DNA of 64,000 nt, taken from positions 1 to 64,000 of the forward strand of contig JAQBOM010000001.1 of NCBI GenBank assembly GCA_028288025.1, in the 5' to 3' direction. The stretch comes from Mucilaginibacter sp. Its GTDB lineage: Bacteria; Bacteroidota; Bacteroidia; Sphingobacteriales; Sphingobacteriaceae. Positions 17,901-25,855 of this stretch are shown one piece after another (the first letter of the stretch is position 1; every line of letters begins with the position of its first letter). The notes beneath the pieces are model-generated. The model saw nothing but the letters and a program-made list of their open reading frames with translations, was not told the DNA's origin and ran no database searches. The translations under genes were made by a program, and so were the position numbers.

Positions 17901-19565
17901 TTCTGTGATCAGAACTTCGGGCATGCCATCACCATTCAGATCCAGCATCCTTGTATTCGCATCCCCGAAATCAATATTCGGCAGGTTTTGAAAATATCTG
18001 AAAGGCTGCCATTCATTATCATCATCCAATTCAAAATATCCTTTTGGCTCTGCACCATAACTTACCAATTGCTTGCCACCGTCTGCATCTAAATCTGCCA
18101 ATTGCAGATGCCCGCCTAAGCCGTTGAATGAAGGTTTTGGCGTAACCAATTTTGCCTGCTCAAATTTTCCACCACCCAAATTATGTTTGTAATACCAGCC
18201 ATTAGCCTGTTCTGTAAGAATACCTGACAAGCCCTCATTAAATAAATCTGTAAATTGATATTGTTGCTCATCAAGCCCGGCCGGCGCATGAATCAAATCT
18301 TCTTCTGAAATCGTTTTTACATCCCTATTCCAGTCATGTTTTTGATATTCGAATTCAGTTGCAGGAAGTTTTTTACTTGAATAACTTCCATCTGCTTTTT
18401 TGATATAACCAAAAGCGGTAATGGATTTTAAAAATGTAAAGTCCTGTTGAGATGCTGTATCGTAATCAAAATTGATTGATTTTATGAGTGTTTTCTTATC
18501 GGATTTATCAGGGTTAAAAGCTAATTCATCAAAGACATGGAATAACAAAACTCTTTTACACAACCTGGTGGTTCTGATTTCAAAACCTGCTTTATAATCA
18601 GAAAAAGCATCCGTTCTGAAATCCCATGTATTGATGGTGTCAACTGAATCATTAGCTTGTAAAGTACCATAATCGAAAACTGTGGAAAATAAATAGCCCT
18701 GTTCAGCAGGGAAAGCATCCCCCAATTTTTTATAGGGGTTTATATTGCCATACAAAATCTTTTCTAAATAGAGATTGGTGTACGTTATGTGTGCGTTTTC
18801 AAAACGGTTCCTGTTATGCAGCAATGAATTATCAAAACCATCAGCATTTTCTATTTTATAAATATACTGGCTACAGTTTCCTTTGTCGTCAAACACAAAT
18901 TCGGGCAACCATTCAAATGTTTTTTCAGAGCTTTCGGGGTCAGAAATAACTGAATTCAACGTCCATCCAAAAAGTGTTGTCAGATTATCTTTTGTAATTA
19001 CCCGCCATTTAATAGTTCCTGTTGCTTTTTCCGTCCAGCGTTCAATACGTGCAAAAAGTCCTTCTATGCGCGGCTTGTAGTACCTGATCCTAAAATTAGT
19101 GTCTGTTGAATCTGCTTCATTAATAATATAATCACCATTCCCGTCAACGGAAAATATGCCTTTTACTTTTTTAAATTCGGGCACCAGGTCTTCCGCCCCA
19201 GAAAAAAGAAAAGTATCAGAATCTGTCGCATCATCGTATTGCGGCAGGCCCTTGTCTGTTTTGCGTTTTATTGAAGGCAGATCCAAATTCCATCCTAAAC
19301 CAAAAACACCATTACCGCCACCTGAATTATACGACAACGATAATGCGGGCGAAGCACCACGCGCCTGGGAAAAAGGAAGTGGAATAGAAAACGAGGCTGT
19401 ACCATTCACTGCATTCACAGAAAATTTTTCATCGATTCCCTTTAGTGCCCCTCCACCCTTAGGTAATGAAATTGAAGGAACCTCGATCGAGTTTGATTTG
19501 GTTTTACCTCCATCCGTTTTAAGGAATTGAGAAGATTTTGACGCATCGTCAATTTGTTTACTCAT
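11946..19565 (-). CDS. TcB-TcC fusion toxin with C-terminal zinc-metallopeptidase-like domain
   Basis: A 2539-aa fusion of Tc components B and C. Residues about 30-340 are SpvB-like (GGGALKGIDEKFSVN, SLSYNSGGGNGVFGLGWNLD). About 480-720 hold FG-GAP/VCBS propeller repeats (LDLNGDGMPEVLI, LADMSGDGMTDIARI), followed by TcdB middle regions and RHS/YD repeats. The RHS core ends in SARYYLPWLGRWLSADPIG and YGYVKNNP, with DPIG at 2225. This shell would encapsulate and release the C-terminal toxin. Residues 2253-2539 are the variable toxin domain. It holds HERSH at 2367-2371 (an HExxH zinc motif) and NEAKAVHAENVALSE at about 2400, resembling NleD/M91-type metallopeptidases. The last 23 residues are very His-rich. 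No immunity gene follows, as expected for Tc toxins. Confidence 0.88.
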   Translation of the reverse strand: MSKQIDDASKSSQFLKTDGGKTKSNSIEVPSISLPKGGGALKGIDEKFSVNAVNGTASFSIPLPFSQARGASPALSLSYNSGGGNGVFGLGWNLDLPSIKRKTDKGLPQYDDATDSDTFLFSGAEDLVPEFKKVKGIFSVDGNGDYIINEADSTDTNFRIRYYKPRIEGLFARIERWTEKATGTIKWRVITKDNLTTLFGWTLNSVISDPESSEKTFEWLPEFVFDDKGNCSQYIYKIENADGFDNSLLHNRNRFENAHITYTNLYLEKILYGNINPYKKLGDAFPAEQGYLFSTVFDYGTLQANDSVDTINTWDFRTDAFSDYKAGFEIRTTRLCKRVLLFHVFDELAFNPDKSDKKTLIKSINFDYDTASQQDFTFLKSITAFGYIKKADGSYSSKKLPATEFEYQKHDWNRDVKTISEEDLIHAPAGLDEQQYQFTDLFNEGLSGILTEQANGWYYKHNLGGGKFEQAKLVTPKPSFNGLGGHLQLADLDADGGKQLVSYGAEPKGYFELDDDNEWQPFRYFQNLPNIDFGDANTRMLDLNGDGMPEVLITEDNIFTWYQSEGRNGFSQAHRTLKPYDEEAGPHIVFSDPKQTIFLADMSGDGMTDIARIRNGEVCYWPNLGYGKFGAKVAMDNAPLFDFPDSFNSAFLRLADIDGSGTPDIIYLGKNKFTCWMNLSGNRFNTTPFEIDAFPDVHNQAKITATDLLGNGVACIVWSSSLAKDGYSPLRYIDLMNSKKPHIMVSYKNNLGKEVSMEYTPSTKFYIEDKLAGKPWVTKLHFPVHCISKTVTVDKISGWRFVSSYKYHHGYYDHPEREFRGFGMVEQTDSEHFEHWVEADASNIADASLHQEPVVSKSWVHTGAFLRKEKILNQFAHEYWYEEMIRQGFPVGHHEVPLPDAHIVAAPGIPNTIIDHLSAQEWREALRACKGMPLRSEVFAHDAPFIGATPGEIEKQLTPYSVATHNCVIELLQPKGKNKHAIFVVKESEAITYSYERNIADPRIAHNLNIKLDEYGNVLESVAVVYPRDSVMLGAEIAAFLPDVFPSATDEAQRKTIILYTQHQFTNDIFKNDTNDVPGVNTYRLRLPSEVKTFELQGVSPTGANRYTIADFETILNDATDIQYHDLAPTSGAKQKRLIEHIRTTYYDNDLNLALPLHQLESLALPFESYQLAYTKDLLNEIYSLKKTDSELVNLMGEGKFIATDNDTKWWIPSGTVNFIDVNDPLADPLAEAQDRFYLPISYTDPYSSITKVKYGNYFLFVEETEDAMGNKSGVDLFNFRTLSPQRMRDMNNNLSEAISDELGLVKAMAVFGKGNEADDLTGLTEFTEAAETAMVNSFFTAPDSVLLTATGKDLLQHATARFVYDFDVYKNTGRPAVVASIVREEHFAVIPDSPIQLSFEYSNGLDKVVMKKVQAEPGKAKQVSVGVNNAITIMETDTSPFLRWIGNGRTILNNKGNPVKQYEPYFSVTPAYEDFKELVETGVTPIMYYDAMGRLVKTEMPDGTFSKVEFDSWKQVVYDANDTVKDSDWYTKRMALTAGDPEITAAEKAAAHYNTPSQLHFDTLGRPVLQIENNGKDVNGFDILYKTKIELDVEGNLRKVTDARELPENRNLGNAVMQYKYDMLGNLVYQNSMDAGQRWLLHNILGKPLRTWDERDHEFRYEYDILHRPTHSVVIGGDGDLLLNNVFERVIYGEDLLLPGRTNEVAIQALNIIGKPIQHFDTGGAVLTPKYDFKGQPIFTSRKLFSGYKAVANWTNANWTDPNLLAGLEADEFTFTTETDALGRITKQTAPDGSIITPAYNEAGLLDGEKVNHFSPATNTYDGDKEYIINIDYNEKGQRHFIKYGNGVKTTYEYDTQTFRLTHLKSNINTGALQNLFYTYDPVGNITRIEDQANDTSFFNNMQVEPVSEYTYDALYRLVKASGRENPAGTGTATKDNWNDASFMQQVNPNDPLAVRNYSQAYQYDEVGNIMQMQHLAVNNYWTRQYNYENTSNHLINTVVGSQPAYTYPHHPQHGFITEMPHLDAMGWNFKEELVKTIRQSVTNGIGTPETTYYQYDEQGQRIRKITENYSTSINTTKKNERIYISGYETYRDYDNDVANAINFERTSLSLLDEGHRFVMVETVKKNADPNPLPSDAINTRLTRYQLHNYLGSAALELDDTAQVISYEEYHPFGTTAYQANNATIKAAAKRYRYTGMERDVETGLEYHSARYYLPWLGRWLSADPIGMGDGVNVYGYVKNNPILFSDLSGHKIHYVGNFFQRAQMWTRNMILNTLSPAARDLYRSARRSSLDHYYRKWGDNTPIAGFTNADLSGGPYYVAPIGGSWVNGKRQSTVTTVNFSAPIGGNATILNSNRPFFQSLESLAHERSHQYDADQGIRYAIPRNNPKNPNDASGLTYNEAKAVHAENVALSEINKFILNRNKRLSYRSRYRMAAGFGWDNGSVMSNGKDVANPKFNLPQNQYFVDNYYNSKDHRRQKAAPYFDTSGDMYHKPALRQEEKWILAQKKGKHPTRGRHEDHFNHNRLHHHDHHRKIRAKF

Positions 19566-19950
19566 CAGTAATGTTTTGCTTTTACATCACCAAAATCTTC
19601 TTTTAAGTCGTAGTAAATCTCTTCACGATCTTGTTTCTGTAGTATTCTCCTGTAATATTAGGTACGGGATATTTTTTAAAAGGACAGTATCCCGCATTCC
19701 TGCTGTTGTTTTTAATTCTTATTAACCAGGGTTCAACCGTCTCTTATCGTTTTTGGTTCAACAAGATGTCAATAAGCTATTTATAAATGTTATTTAAAGT
19801 TTAGCTGCTATATAATTATCAAATGTAATAAAAGTAACAGAATCCTATTGATCAGCAATAATTTGCAATTCCGGTGAACCAGTCCATCAGGTTCCTGGAA
19901 AAAACTGCAAACTAACTGGCTGAATTCTGTAATCGGCCTTCTATATGGTT
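19566..19950. other. Upstream region of the Tc toxin genes
   Basis: About 385 bases without a supported gene. On the minus strand TACATTTG (19820-19827) matches the Bacteroidota -7 box TAnnTTTG and would give a leader of about 240 bases before the TcB-TcC start at 19565. No clear -33 TTG at the usual distance is seen, so this promoter is only a candidate. Confidence 0.35.
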
Positions 19951-19999
19951 TCAAGGCCAATTTCGGAAAAAAAAGTGCGGAAAAATGTCAAAATGATAC

Positions 20000-20283
20000 C
20001 CCACCGCGTCGGGTGACCCCGCTGGGGAAAATATCGAACTATTTTGTTGAAGATTTGAGGCGATTAGCCGTGATGGGAAGCAGATAGAGGGTTCTGCGGT
20101 GCGCATCGTATACAAAAGCTGGCGGTCAAAATGAAAATAATCGTTCACGGCGTGTTTCATCACCTGGCCGAAACTTTCTTTAATTTGCAGATTTTCCTGG
20201 CCGCAGTTGCTGCAGAATATTACCGAAACGACGGTGCCACAGTTGAGACAGTCCTTTTGGGCACGATAGTACTTTTTATGTTT
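20000..20283 (-). pseudogene. DUF3667-family remnant
   Basis: The minus strand from about 20276 reads QKDCLNCGTVVSV, then FCSNCGQENLQIKESFGQVM and DYFHFDRQLLYTMR. This is the zinc-ribbon and first segment of DUF3667 membrane proteins (paired CxxC, then H-rich DYFHFD). After about residue 55 the family similarity ends, there are no membrane helices, and no start codon precedes the zinc ribbon. It abuts another remnant on its right. It is a decayed fragment of unknown original role. Confidence 0.55.
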
Positions 20284-20592
20284 TTTTATACTTGATCAAC
20301 TTGCCATTTTGTATGTTGGCGTACGTAAACACACATGTAGCGATAACGCACAAGACCGTCGCCTGGACCGTGCCTCCGGTCCGAACCTGCCGCCGGTGAT
20401 CCATTCTGCGCCGGTGAGCTGTGTCGTCAGTAAACCAGGGGTATCATCATTGCCCGACGTTATCGTCCCGAAAATGCCCGATGTATAAAGTTCCAAGGCA
20501 AAATGAATGGCGATCGGCAGCCATAACCTGCGGGAATAAATGTAAGTCGCGCCTAATAAAAGCCCCGCTCCGAAAGATTTACTGAGTTTCAA
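20284..20592 (-). pseudogene. CPBP-family intramembrane protease remnant (C-terminal)
   Basis: The sequence GAGLLLGATYIYSRRLWLPI, then AIHFALELYTSGIFG and LLTTQLTGAEWITGGRFGPE, is the C-terminal part of CPBP (CAAX-like) intramembrane metalloproteases, including the conserved late His in the 'IAIHFA' motif. A frameshift follows FGPE near 20380; the continuation GGTVQATVLCVIATCVFTY is found in another frame and ends at a stop near 20287. The N-terminal half with the EExxxR motif is missing. It is a non-functional remnant. Confidence 0.65.
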
Positions 20593-20963
20593 TTTTGGGT
20601 TTTCTTCTGTTCTTTTTAACTGTTCCTTTTAAAGTAAAAATGAAAACTATGATTGCTAGAAAAGCACTAATCTAAAAATGGCATTGAATACTATGCGAAA
20701 TAGGTCACTTAAAATCTAGTAACAAATTTTAGATCGCTTCGGCGAAGATCGGCCTGAAAATGTTCCTTTGCGCTGTTATGATCGGAGCAAGCCTGTGAAC
20801 TTTCCACACTGTTACCCGTCACGTTCCCCAAAATGTGTATTTCGGCAACGGTTGCGTAAATAATTGCGTCCGTTAGTGTTCGTCTGGATTGTGAAACGTG
20901 TATTATTGCTTTATAAGGAATTGAAGCCTAACCTCATTTTTGTTAAAAGATAAAAGCAGAAAC
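20593..20963. other. Intergenic region before the first CE12 operon
   Basis: About 370 bases without a supported gene. It holds a small GATC-flanked hairpin (CTTCGGCGAAG) near 20740 and, at 20841-20859, the LacI-type operator-like site listed separately. The promoter of the CE12 operon should lie between about 20830 and 20950. Confidence 0.45.
20841..20859 (+). promoter_or_regulatory. Operator-like palindrome, site A
   Basis: TTCGGCAACGGTTGCGTAA lies 105 bp before the CE12 start. It matches the shared consensus TTTCGRSAACGSTTGCRTAA found upstream of six units in this window. The AACGGTT core resembles LacI-family operators (AANCGNTT type). The flanking bases TATT on the left and ATAA on the right are also kept at site B (29342-29362). 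Confidence 0.6.
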
Positions 20964-21758
20964 ATGAAATATTTGAAATACAATTTGTTGTTAATTCTCT
21001 TGTCATTATCATTTTTATGCTTCACGTTGTCCAGAAAGAAAGTCGTTATTTATTCGATCGGCGACTCAACTATGGCGCAATACGATCAGCAGGAGGAGGA
21101 TAAATATCAAGGGGGAAAAGATTATCCGTTACGGGGATGGATGATGATGATGCCCGATTTTTTTAATGACAATGTAGTTATTCACAATGCCGCCGTGAGC
21201 GGACGAAGCACAAAAAATTTCAGGGAAGAAGGCTATTGGAAAAAGGTAATCGATAGTGTAAAGCCAAAAGATTATGTATTTATACAATTCGGCCATAACG
21301 ATGAAAAAACAGACTCTGTACACCATACCGATCCTAAAACAACGTTTCGCCAAAACCTGATAAACTATATTGTTGAGGTAAAGCAAAAACGGGCTTACCC
21401 CGTCTTAATTACTTCGATCACGCGCCGCAAATTTGACGATAAGGGTATTTTGGTAGATACTCACGGGGAATATGTAACGGTTGTGCGGGAGCTTGCCCAT
21501 GATATGAAGATTCCATTGATCGACCTTGCCAAAAAAACTTCGGGGTTAATCCAAAGCCTGGGTCCGGAGGAGTCCAAGAAATTGTTTTTAAATGTCGATT
21601 CGAATAAGTATACAAGGCTTCCAAACGGCAAACATGATAATACGCATTTAAATGTGTACGGAGCCACAAGGGTATCCGCCCTTGCGGCGCAATGTATACA
21701 AGAGCTCCATCTTCCTCTTGCCAGGTATTTAATAAAAAGCAAACTCGATAATAAATAA
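20964..21758 (+). CDS. CE12-like rhamnogalacturonan acetylesterase (SGNH hydrolase)
   Basis: 264 aa with a signal peptide (MKYLKYNLLLILLSLSFLCF), so exported. It removes acetyl groups from galacturonate in the rhamnogalacturonan backbone, by family analogy. SGNH blocks are visible: YSIGDSTM (nucleophile Ser, residues about 30-37), the Gly of NAAVSGRS, FGHND (Gly/Asn block) and DNTHLNVYGA (catalytic Asp and His). The ATG at 20964 is preferred over a TTG at 20940 because it starts the signal peptide cleanly. It is the first gene of a three-gene operon with a beta-helix lipoprotein 52 bp downstream, and has a close paralogue at 29452. Length is normal for the family. Confidence 0.85.
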   Translation: MKYLKYNLLLILLSLSFLCFTLSRKKVVIYSIGDSTMAQYDQQEEDKYQGGKDYPLRGWMMMMPDFFNDNVVIHNAAVSGRSTKNFREEGYWKKVIDSVKPKDYVFIQFGHNDEKTDSVHHTDPKTTFRQNLINYIVEVKQKRAYPVLITSITRRKFDDKGILVDTHGEYVTVVRELAHDMKIPLIDLAKKTSGLIQSLGPEESKKLFLNVDSNKYTRLPNGKHDNTHLNVYGATRVSALAAQCIQELHLPLARYLIKSKLDNK

Positions 21759-21810
21759 ACCAGGGAGGAAATCGTAGGACTATTGAAGATCACTTATTAA
21801 ACTTAGCGGT

Positions 21811-23019
21811 ATGCGCAAAATTGTCATTCCATTAATCATCATCCTGGCTTGCTGCTCGTTTTGCAAGAAGGCAACAGGCAACAAGCAGGGAACGCAGCAG
21901 GTGATACTATCAAATGCTCCTGATTCGGGTAATCCGAACCCCGGCGATGCAGGTTTGACTGCCGCATTCGCCGCTATCACTGCCGACCGGATTGCCACGC
22001 TAACCGCAGGGATTAGGGCAAGCGGGTACCACGTTGAAAGTGCTTTGCCGCCAGGTTACGTTAAAGACGGGTCTGTTGACTATACGACCCAGGTGCAGGC
22101 CGCGCTTAAACAGGCAAATGTCAATATCATTTTTCCGCCATTCCCGATTCAGATCAATGACGGTGGCTTAACCTTTCAGTCCAATCAACAAATTTTATTT
22201 GAAGATGGCGCCGAATTACGGCTAAAAGCGTCTGCATTACAGAGTTACAAGATGCTCAACGTATTAGGCGTGGATAAATTGATTATGATTAATGCAGTGA
22301 TTAAAGGCGATCGGGATATTCACACCGGCCCCGATGGCGAATCGGGAATGGGTATCAATATTAAGAATTGCACCAACGTAATGCTGATCAAACCAAAAGT
22401 TACAAACTGCTGGGGTGACGGCATTTATATGTCGGGGTCAAATACTAACACGATCATTTCGGACGCTCAGCTGTCCCGAAACAGACGTAATAATATGAGC
22501 GTTATCTCCGCAAACGGTCTGTATCTTATAAGGCCATATTTTGGGTTTGCAGTAGGCACCGCACCCGAAGTTGGAATTGATTTCGAACCAAACGCTGCGG
22601 CAGATGACCTGTTAAATATTCACGTGGTAAGCCCCGTGACCGAAGGAAACGGTGGCGAAGGAATTTCGCTGGGTTTGAAACGGATATATCAAGACCCGGG
22701 GAACTATCCCCTTTGGAACATGAGCGTAACGGTGTACAACCATCATGACATCAACTCCGGCCTCTCCATCAAGCTGTCCTATGCTAAATGCGGTTATACG
22801 ACCGAAACCACAGTAAAGGGGTTTGTAAAATTTATAAGCCCGATCTGGGAGAATAAATCGGGCCAGTTTATATCCGCTGCTATTTGTGAGCCCGCCACCA
22901 TAACCAGTGTGGTTGATCCGCAGCTTTCAGTTAACGGGGTTGCGTTAAGCTCAGCAACCGCGAAATCGACCCTTTTGAGCGAGGTGTCATCAGGTACTTT
23001 AAATGTAACCGTTAAATAA
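21811..23019 (+). CDS. Right-handed beta-helix lipoprotein (pectin-lyase-like fold)
   Basis: 402 aa. The N-terminus MRKIVIPLIIILACCSFCKK has lipoprotein signal features, so it is probably anchored in the outer membrane. Residues about 120-330 are repetitive beta-helix strands with conserved GDGIYMSG, NRRNNMSVISANG and GIDFEPN. The last motif set is shared with the lipoprotein at 39136-40551, so both belong to one family of parallel beta-helix proteins near glycan enzymes. A catalytic activity (lyase or glycosidase on pectin) is likely but no diagnostic active site is recognised. It lies between CE12 and DUF4838 genes. Confidence 0.65.
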   Translation: MRKIVIPLIIILACCSFCKKATGNKQGTQQVILSNAPDSGNPNPGDAGLTAAFAAITADRIATLTAGIRASGYHVESALPPGYVKDGSVDYTTQVQAALKQANVNIIFPPFPIQINDGGLTFQSNQQILFEDGAELRLKASALQSYKMLNVLGVDKLIMINAVIKGDRDIHTGPDGESGMGINIKNCTNVMLIKPKVTNCWGDGIYMSGSNTNTIISDAQLSRNRRNNMSVISANGLYLIRPYFGFAVGTAPEVGIDFEPNAAADDLLNIHVVSPVTEGNGGEGISLGLKRIYQDPGNYPLWNMSVTVYNHHDINSGLSIKLSYAKCGYTTETTVKGFVKFISPIWENKSGQFISAAICEPATITSVVDPQLSVNGVALSSATAKSTLLSEVSSGTLNVTVK

Positions 23020-23031
23020 TATAGTCTTATC

Positions 23032-25581
23032 ATGAAGCCTTGCCGTAAAATCGTTATATCATTTATCCGCCATACCCTTATTTCATTATCTATATTTTAT
23101 TCGATGACATGCTTTGCTCAGCATAAAATTCAAATAAACCGTAACGCGAATAAACCATATATTATTATAATCGATCCGCAGGCCACCGGATCTGTAAAAA
23201 CCGCGGCGGCAGATATGCAAAGATGTTTTGAGCAATCCGTGGGCGCGCATCTTGAAATTAAAACAACAACACAAACACCGGCCTCTCCGTATATCAGCCT
23301 AGGCGTTACCGCGGCAAGTGGTAAATATATTTCAGCGAATGGCCGGGCTGAAACGACTGCAATAAATGACGGCTTCCGGATAATTACCATCGGAGAGAAC
23401 ATTTTTATTCTCGGCCGCGACACCCCTGACGGGAAAACGGACGACCTGGGCGGCGTACTGCATGGCACGGCAAATGGCGTATACACTTTCCTGGAAGACT
23501 ATCTGGGCGTCCGCTGGGTTATGGCAGGCCACCTTGGCGAAATAGTCCCCCGCCGTCAGCAAATTGATCTGTCGGCGATTGATCGTACCATAATCCCACC
23601 GTTTGTATACCGCAACCTGGTTATCGGCGGCAATAGCGATGATGAATTATGGAAACTGCACCAAAAGGTCATTAAGGTAGCGGATGTGCAACATTCGCAT
23701 TCATGGGAGCAAACTATACCCACTTCGGCATATGAAACACATCCGGACTGGTTCGCCCAAATTAATGGCAGATCAATTCCGCCATCCGCACGATATAAAT
23801 TCAAGACGACGAATCCCGAACTGATAAATGCTTTTGCTGATACGGTCATAGCCGCTTTCAGAAGAGACCCCAACAAAAAATATTACTCTTTGTCGCCCTC
23901 AGACGGCGGGGGCTGGAGTACCGACCCGGAATCCATGGCACTGTATGAAAAAGACCCAAACGGCAAAACATCTTTGACCACGCTCGTTCTTAAATTTTAT
24001 AACGACGTGGCAAAAATTGTTCGCAAAGTCTATCCGGATCGTAAAGTAGCCGGATATATTTATGCTGATTACTTGTATCCCCCGGCGGGAGCAATGCCAA
24101 AGCTGGAACCAAATCTTTCATTGGTTATTGCGAATTCATTAAGCTATGGCTTTACGTTATATCGCCCCTCGGTAAAAAAGGAATGGGAAAAAGTGATGAG
24201 CAAGTGGGCTGTGGTAGCCAAAGACGGGGTTGATTTGTATTATTATGATTTACCAACCATGCTCAAGCAGGACATTGGCATAATAACTCCCCCTGCGCCG
24301 GACATGCTTAATTTCATCTACTCACATCTTGCACAATATGGCTTTAAGGGCGTCTTTATGAATGGACGGTCCATCTGGGCGGCATCATCAGCAAACAACT
24401 ACCTCATAGCTAAACTGATGTGGGACCCGACTGCCGATGCTAACCATTTACTTATTGATTTTTACAACAACGCTTACGGTGCCGCGGCCGCTCCTTATAT
24501 AAGCGAGCTGTACCAAATCGTCGAAAAGAGCTTTATTGACTATTATAATCGCCATCCCGATGCAAGTTTTAATTTGACGTGGCCATATTTTACAGAGATA
24601 TACGGACCGCAATATCGGGCAATGGAGGCCTTGTATCTAAAAGCGTGGCAAGCCACAAATGATACCGGATGCAAGGCAAGGCTTGAATTATTAGGCCATG
24701 TGTTTTCGCTATTACAATTTACACTTCATAATAATAGTTTATTGCCGGTCGGCTATAAATCTCCGCTGACAATAAATGATGCACAGGCCGACGAATATTT
24801 TGGCGCCAAATCTACAAATGATATCTATAATGTAGGCGGGGTACGGGACGCCGGGAATGACTTTAATGGTATTACCGTTCACTTGCAGCCGCCCTTGAAA
24901 AGGACTTCGGCTAAGCCTTTTAAGCCGGTCACTGTTCCTTTCAAAAGCCTTGCGAAAGCAGTGCTGTATGCAACCGGTAATGGACAGGTCCGTATCACTT
25001 TCAGCGGGGTGAATACACAGGGTGAGTTTAACACCTTTGTGGTCGACGATTCTAAAGGCCGCGAGGTGGTCGCTGGTGTAATAACAGAAGGGCGCGCAGT
25101 AAATTTTAAGAGCGATTCCGGCAATGTTTATTATTTAGCCGTCAATAATGATTGGTCAGCCTATAAAATAACCATACAAGGTGCTGAAGTAGCTTATAAA
25201 GCAAATCCGCAATACCGCGGTATCCGGCTCCAGCCACAGAAAATTGAAGAAGAGCTGCCCTTTTACTTTTATGTTCCAGCCGGCGTTAAAAGCTTTTACA
25301 TTTTGATAAACGGGTACGGCGTAGTAGCTGATGTGATTTCGCCCGACGGCGTGCACGCGGGGACCATCAGTACCGAAAAAGATTCGCCGCAACGTATAAA
25401 TATCAGCGAAGGCATGATTCAGGCTGGTTTCTGGCAGTTCCGGATTCATGCGGCTGTAAAAAGCGGTGATGTTTATTTCGTGCTCGACCCTAAATTGCCG
25501 CAGTGGCTTTCCACTAACCCGGATTATCCGTTGATTGTCACGCAGAGCGCAAAATCCGTTAAAAATAAAAAAAACCGCTGA
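23032..25581 (+). CDS. DUF4838 domain protein, putative exported glycosidase
   Basis: 849 aa with an N-terminal signal peptide ending near FAQHK. Residues about 35-180 form an alpha-glucuronidase-type N-terminal domain (HGTANGVYTFLEDYLGVRWV is typical). The TIM-barrel DUF4838 region follows (HSHSWEQTIP, YYSLSPSDGGGWSTDPESM, YADYLYPP, LYYYDLP), and then about 250 C-terminal residues of beta-sandwich type. DUF4838 proteins are common in Bacteroidota polysaccharide loci; activity is not established for most, and uronic-acid-containing substrates are a reasonable guess here. It starts 12 bp after the beta-helix gene, the same transcription unit. No terminator is evident in the 274 bp that follow. 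Confidence 0.7.
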   Translation: MKPCRKIVISFIRHTLISLSIFYSMTCFAQHKIQINRNANKPYIIIIDPQATGSVKTAAADMQRCFEQSVGAHLEIKTTTQTPASPYISLGVTAASGKYISANGRAETTAINDGFRIITIGENIFILGRDTPDGKTDDLGGVLHGTANGVYTFLEDYLGVRWVMAGHLGEIVPRRQQIDLSAIDRTIIPPFVYRNLVIGGNSDDELWKLHQKVIKVADVQHSHSWEQTIPTSAYETHPDWFAQINGRSIPPSARYKFKTTNPELINAFADTVIAAFRRDPNKKYYSLSPSDGGGWSTDPESMALYEKDPNGKTSLTTLVLKFYNDVAKIVRKVYPDRKVAGYIYADYLYPPAGAMPKLEPNLSLVIANSLSYGFTLYRPSVKKEWEKVMSKWAVVAKDGVDLYYYDLPTMLKQDIGIITPPAPDMLNFIYSHLAQYGFKGVFMNGRSIWAASSANNYLIAKLMWDPTADANHLLIDFYNNAYGAAAAPYISELYQIVEKSFIDYYNRHPDASFNLTWPYFTEIYGPQYRAMEALYLKAWQATNDTGCKARLELLGHVFSLLQFTLHNNSLLPVGYKSPLTINDAQADEYFGAKSTNDIYNVGGVRDAGNDFNGITVHLQPPLKRTSAKPFKPVTVPFKSLAKAVLYATGNGQVRITFSGVNTQGEFNTFVVDDSKGREVVAGVITEGRAVNFKSDSGNVYYLAVNNDWSAYKITIQGAEVAYKANPQYRGIRLQPQKIEEELPFYFYVPAGVKSFYILINGYGVVADVISPDGVHAGTISTEKDSPQRINISEGMIQAGFWQFRIHAAVKSGDVYFVLDPKLPQWLSTNPDYPLIVTQSAKSVKNKKNR

Positions 25582-25855
25582 TTGGAATTAAGTGCGAAAT
25601 TATTTGACAGATCGTGACAACGATATACACCGGAAGCGCAGCCCGTGTACTCTTGAAGCTAAACAAGTTGTTGCGCATACCTGGTTGCCATGGCATCAGA
25701 GATTTGAGTTAACCAGTGAATTCCAAGAGGTGGTACCTGACTTGATCTGGATATTCAAAATTATTGGACGCGAATTCAAGTGATCCAAATCGGTTATAAT
25801 GAGTTCGGAATCGGATGATCAAAAGCTTCGTTATAAATTACCAGATCTTAGATAT

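Noticed and set aside
19156..19530. Plus-strand open frame antisense to the SpvB-like domain
   Set aside because: The minus strand here encodes the clear N-terminus of TcB-TcC; the antisense frame is a shadow.
25592..25783. A 63-codon open frame after the DUF4838 gene
   Set aside because: No recognisable domain, no clear ribosome-binding site, and no similarity to any family I know; likely chance.
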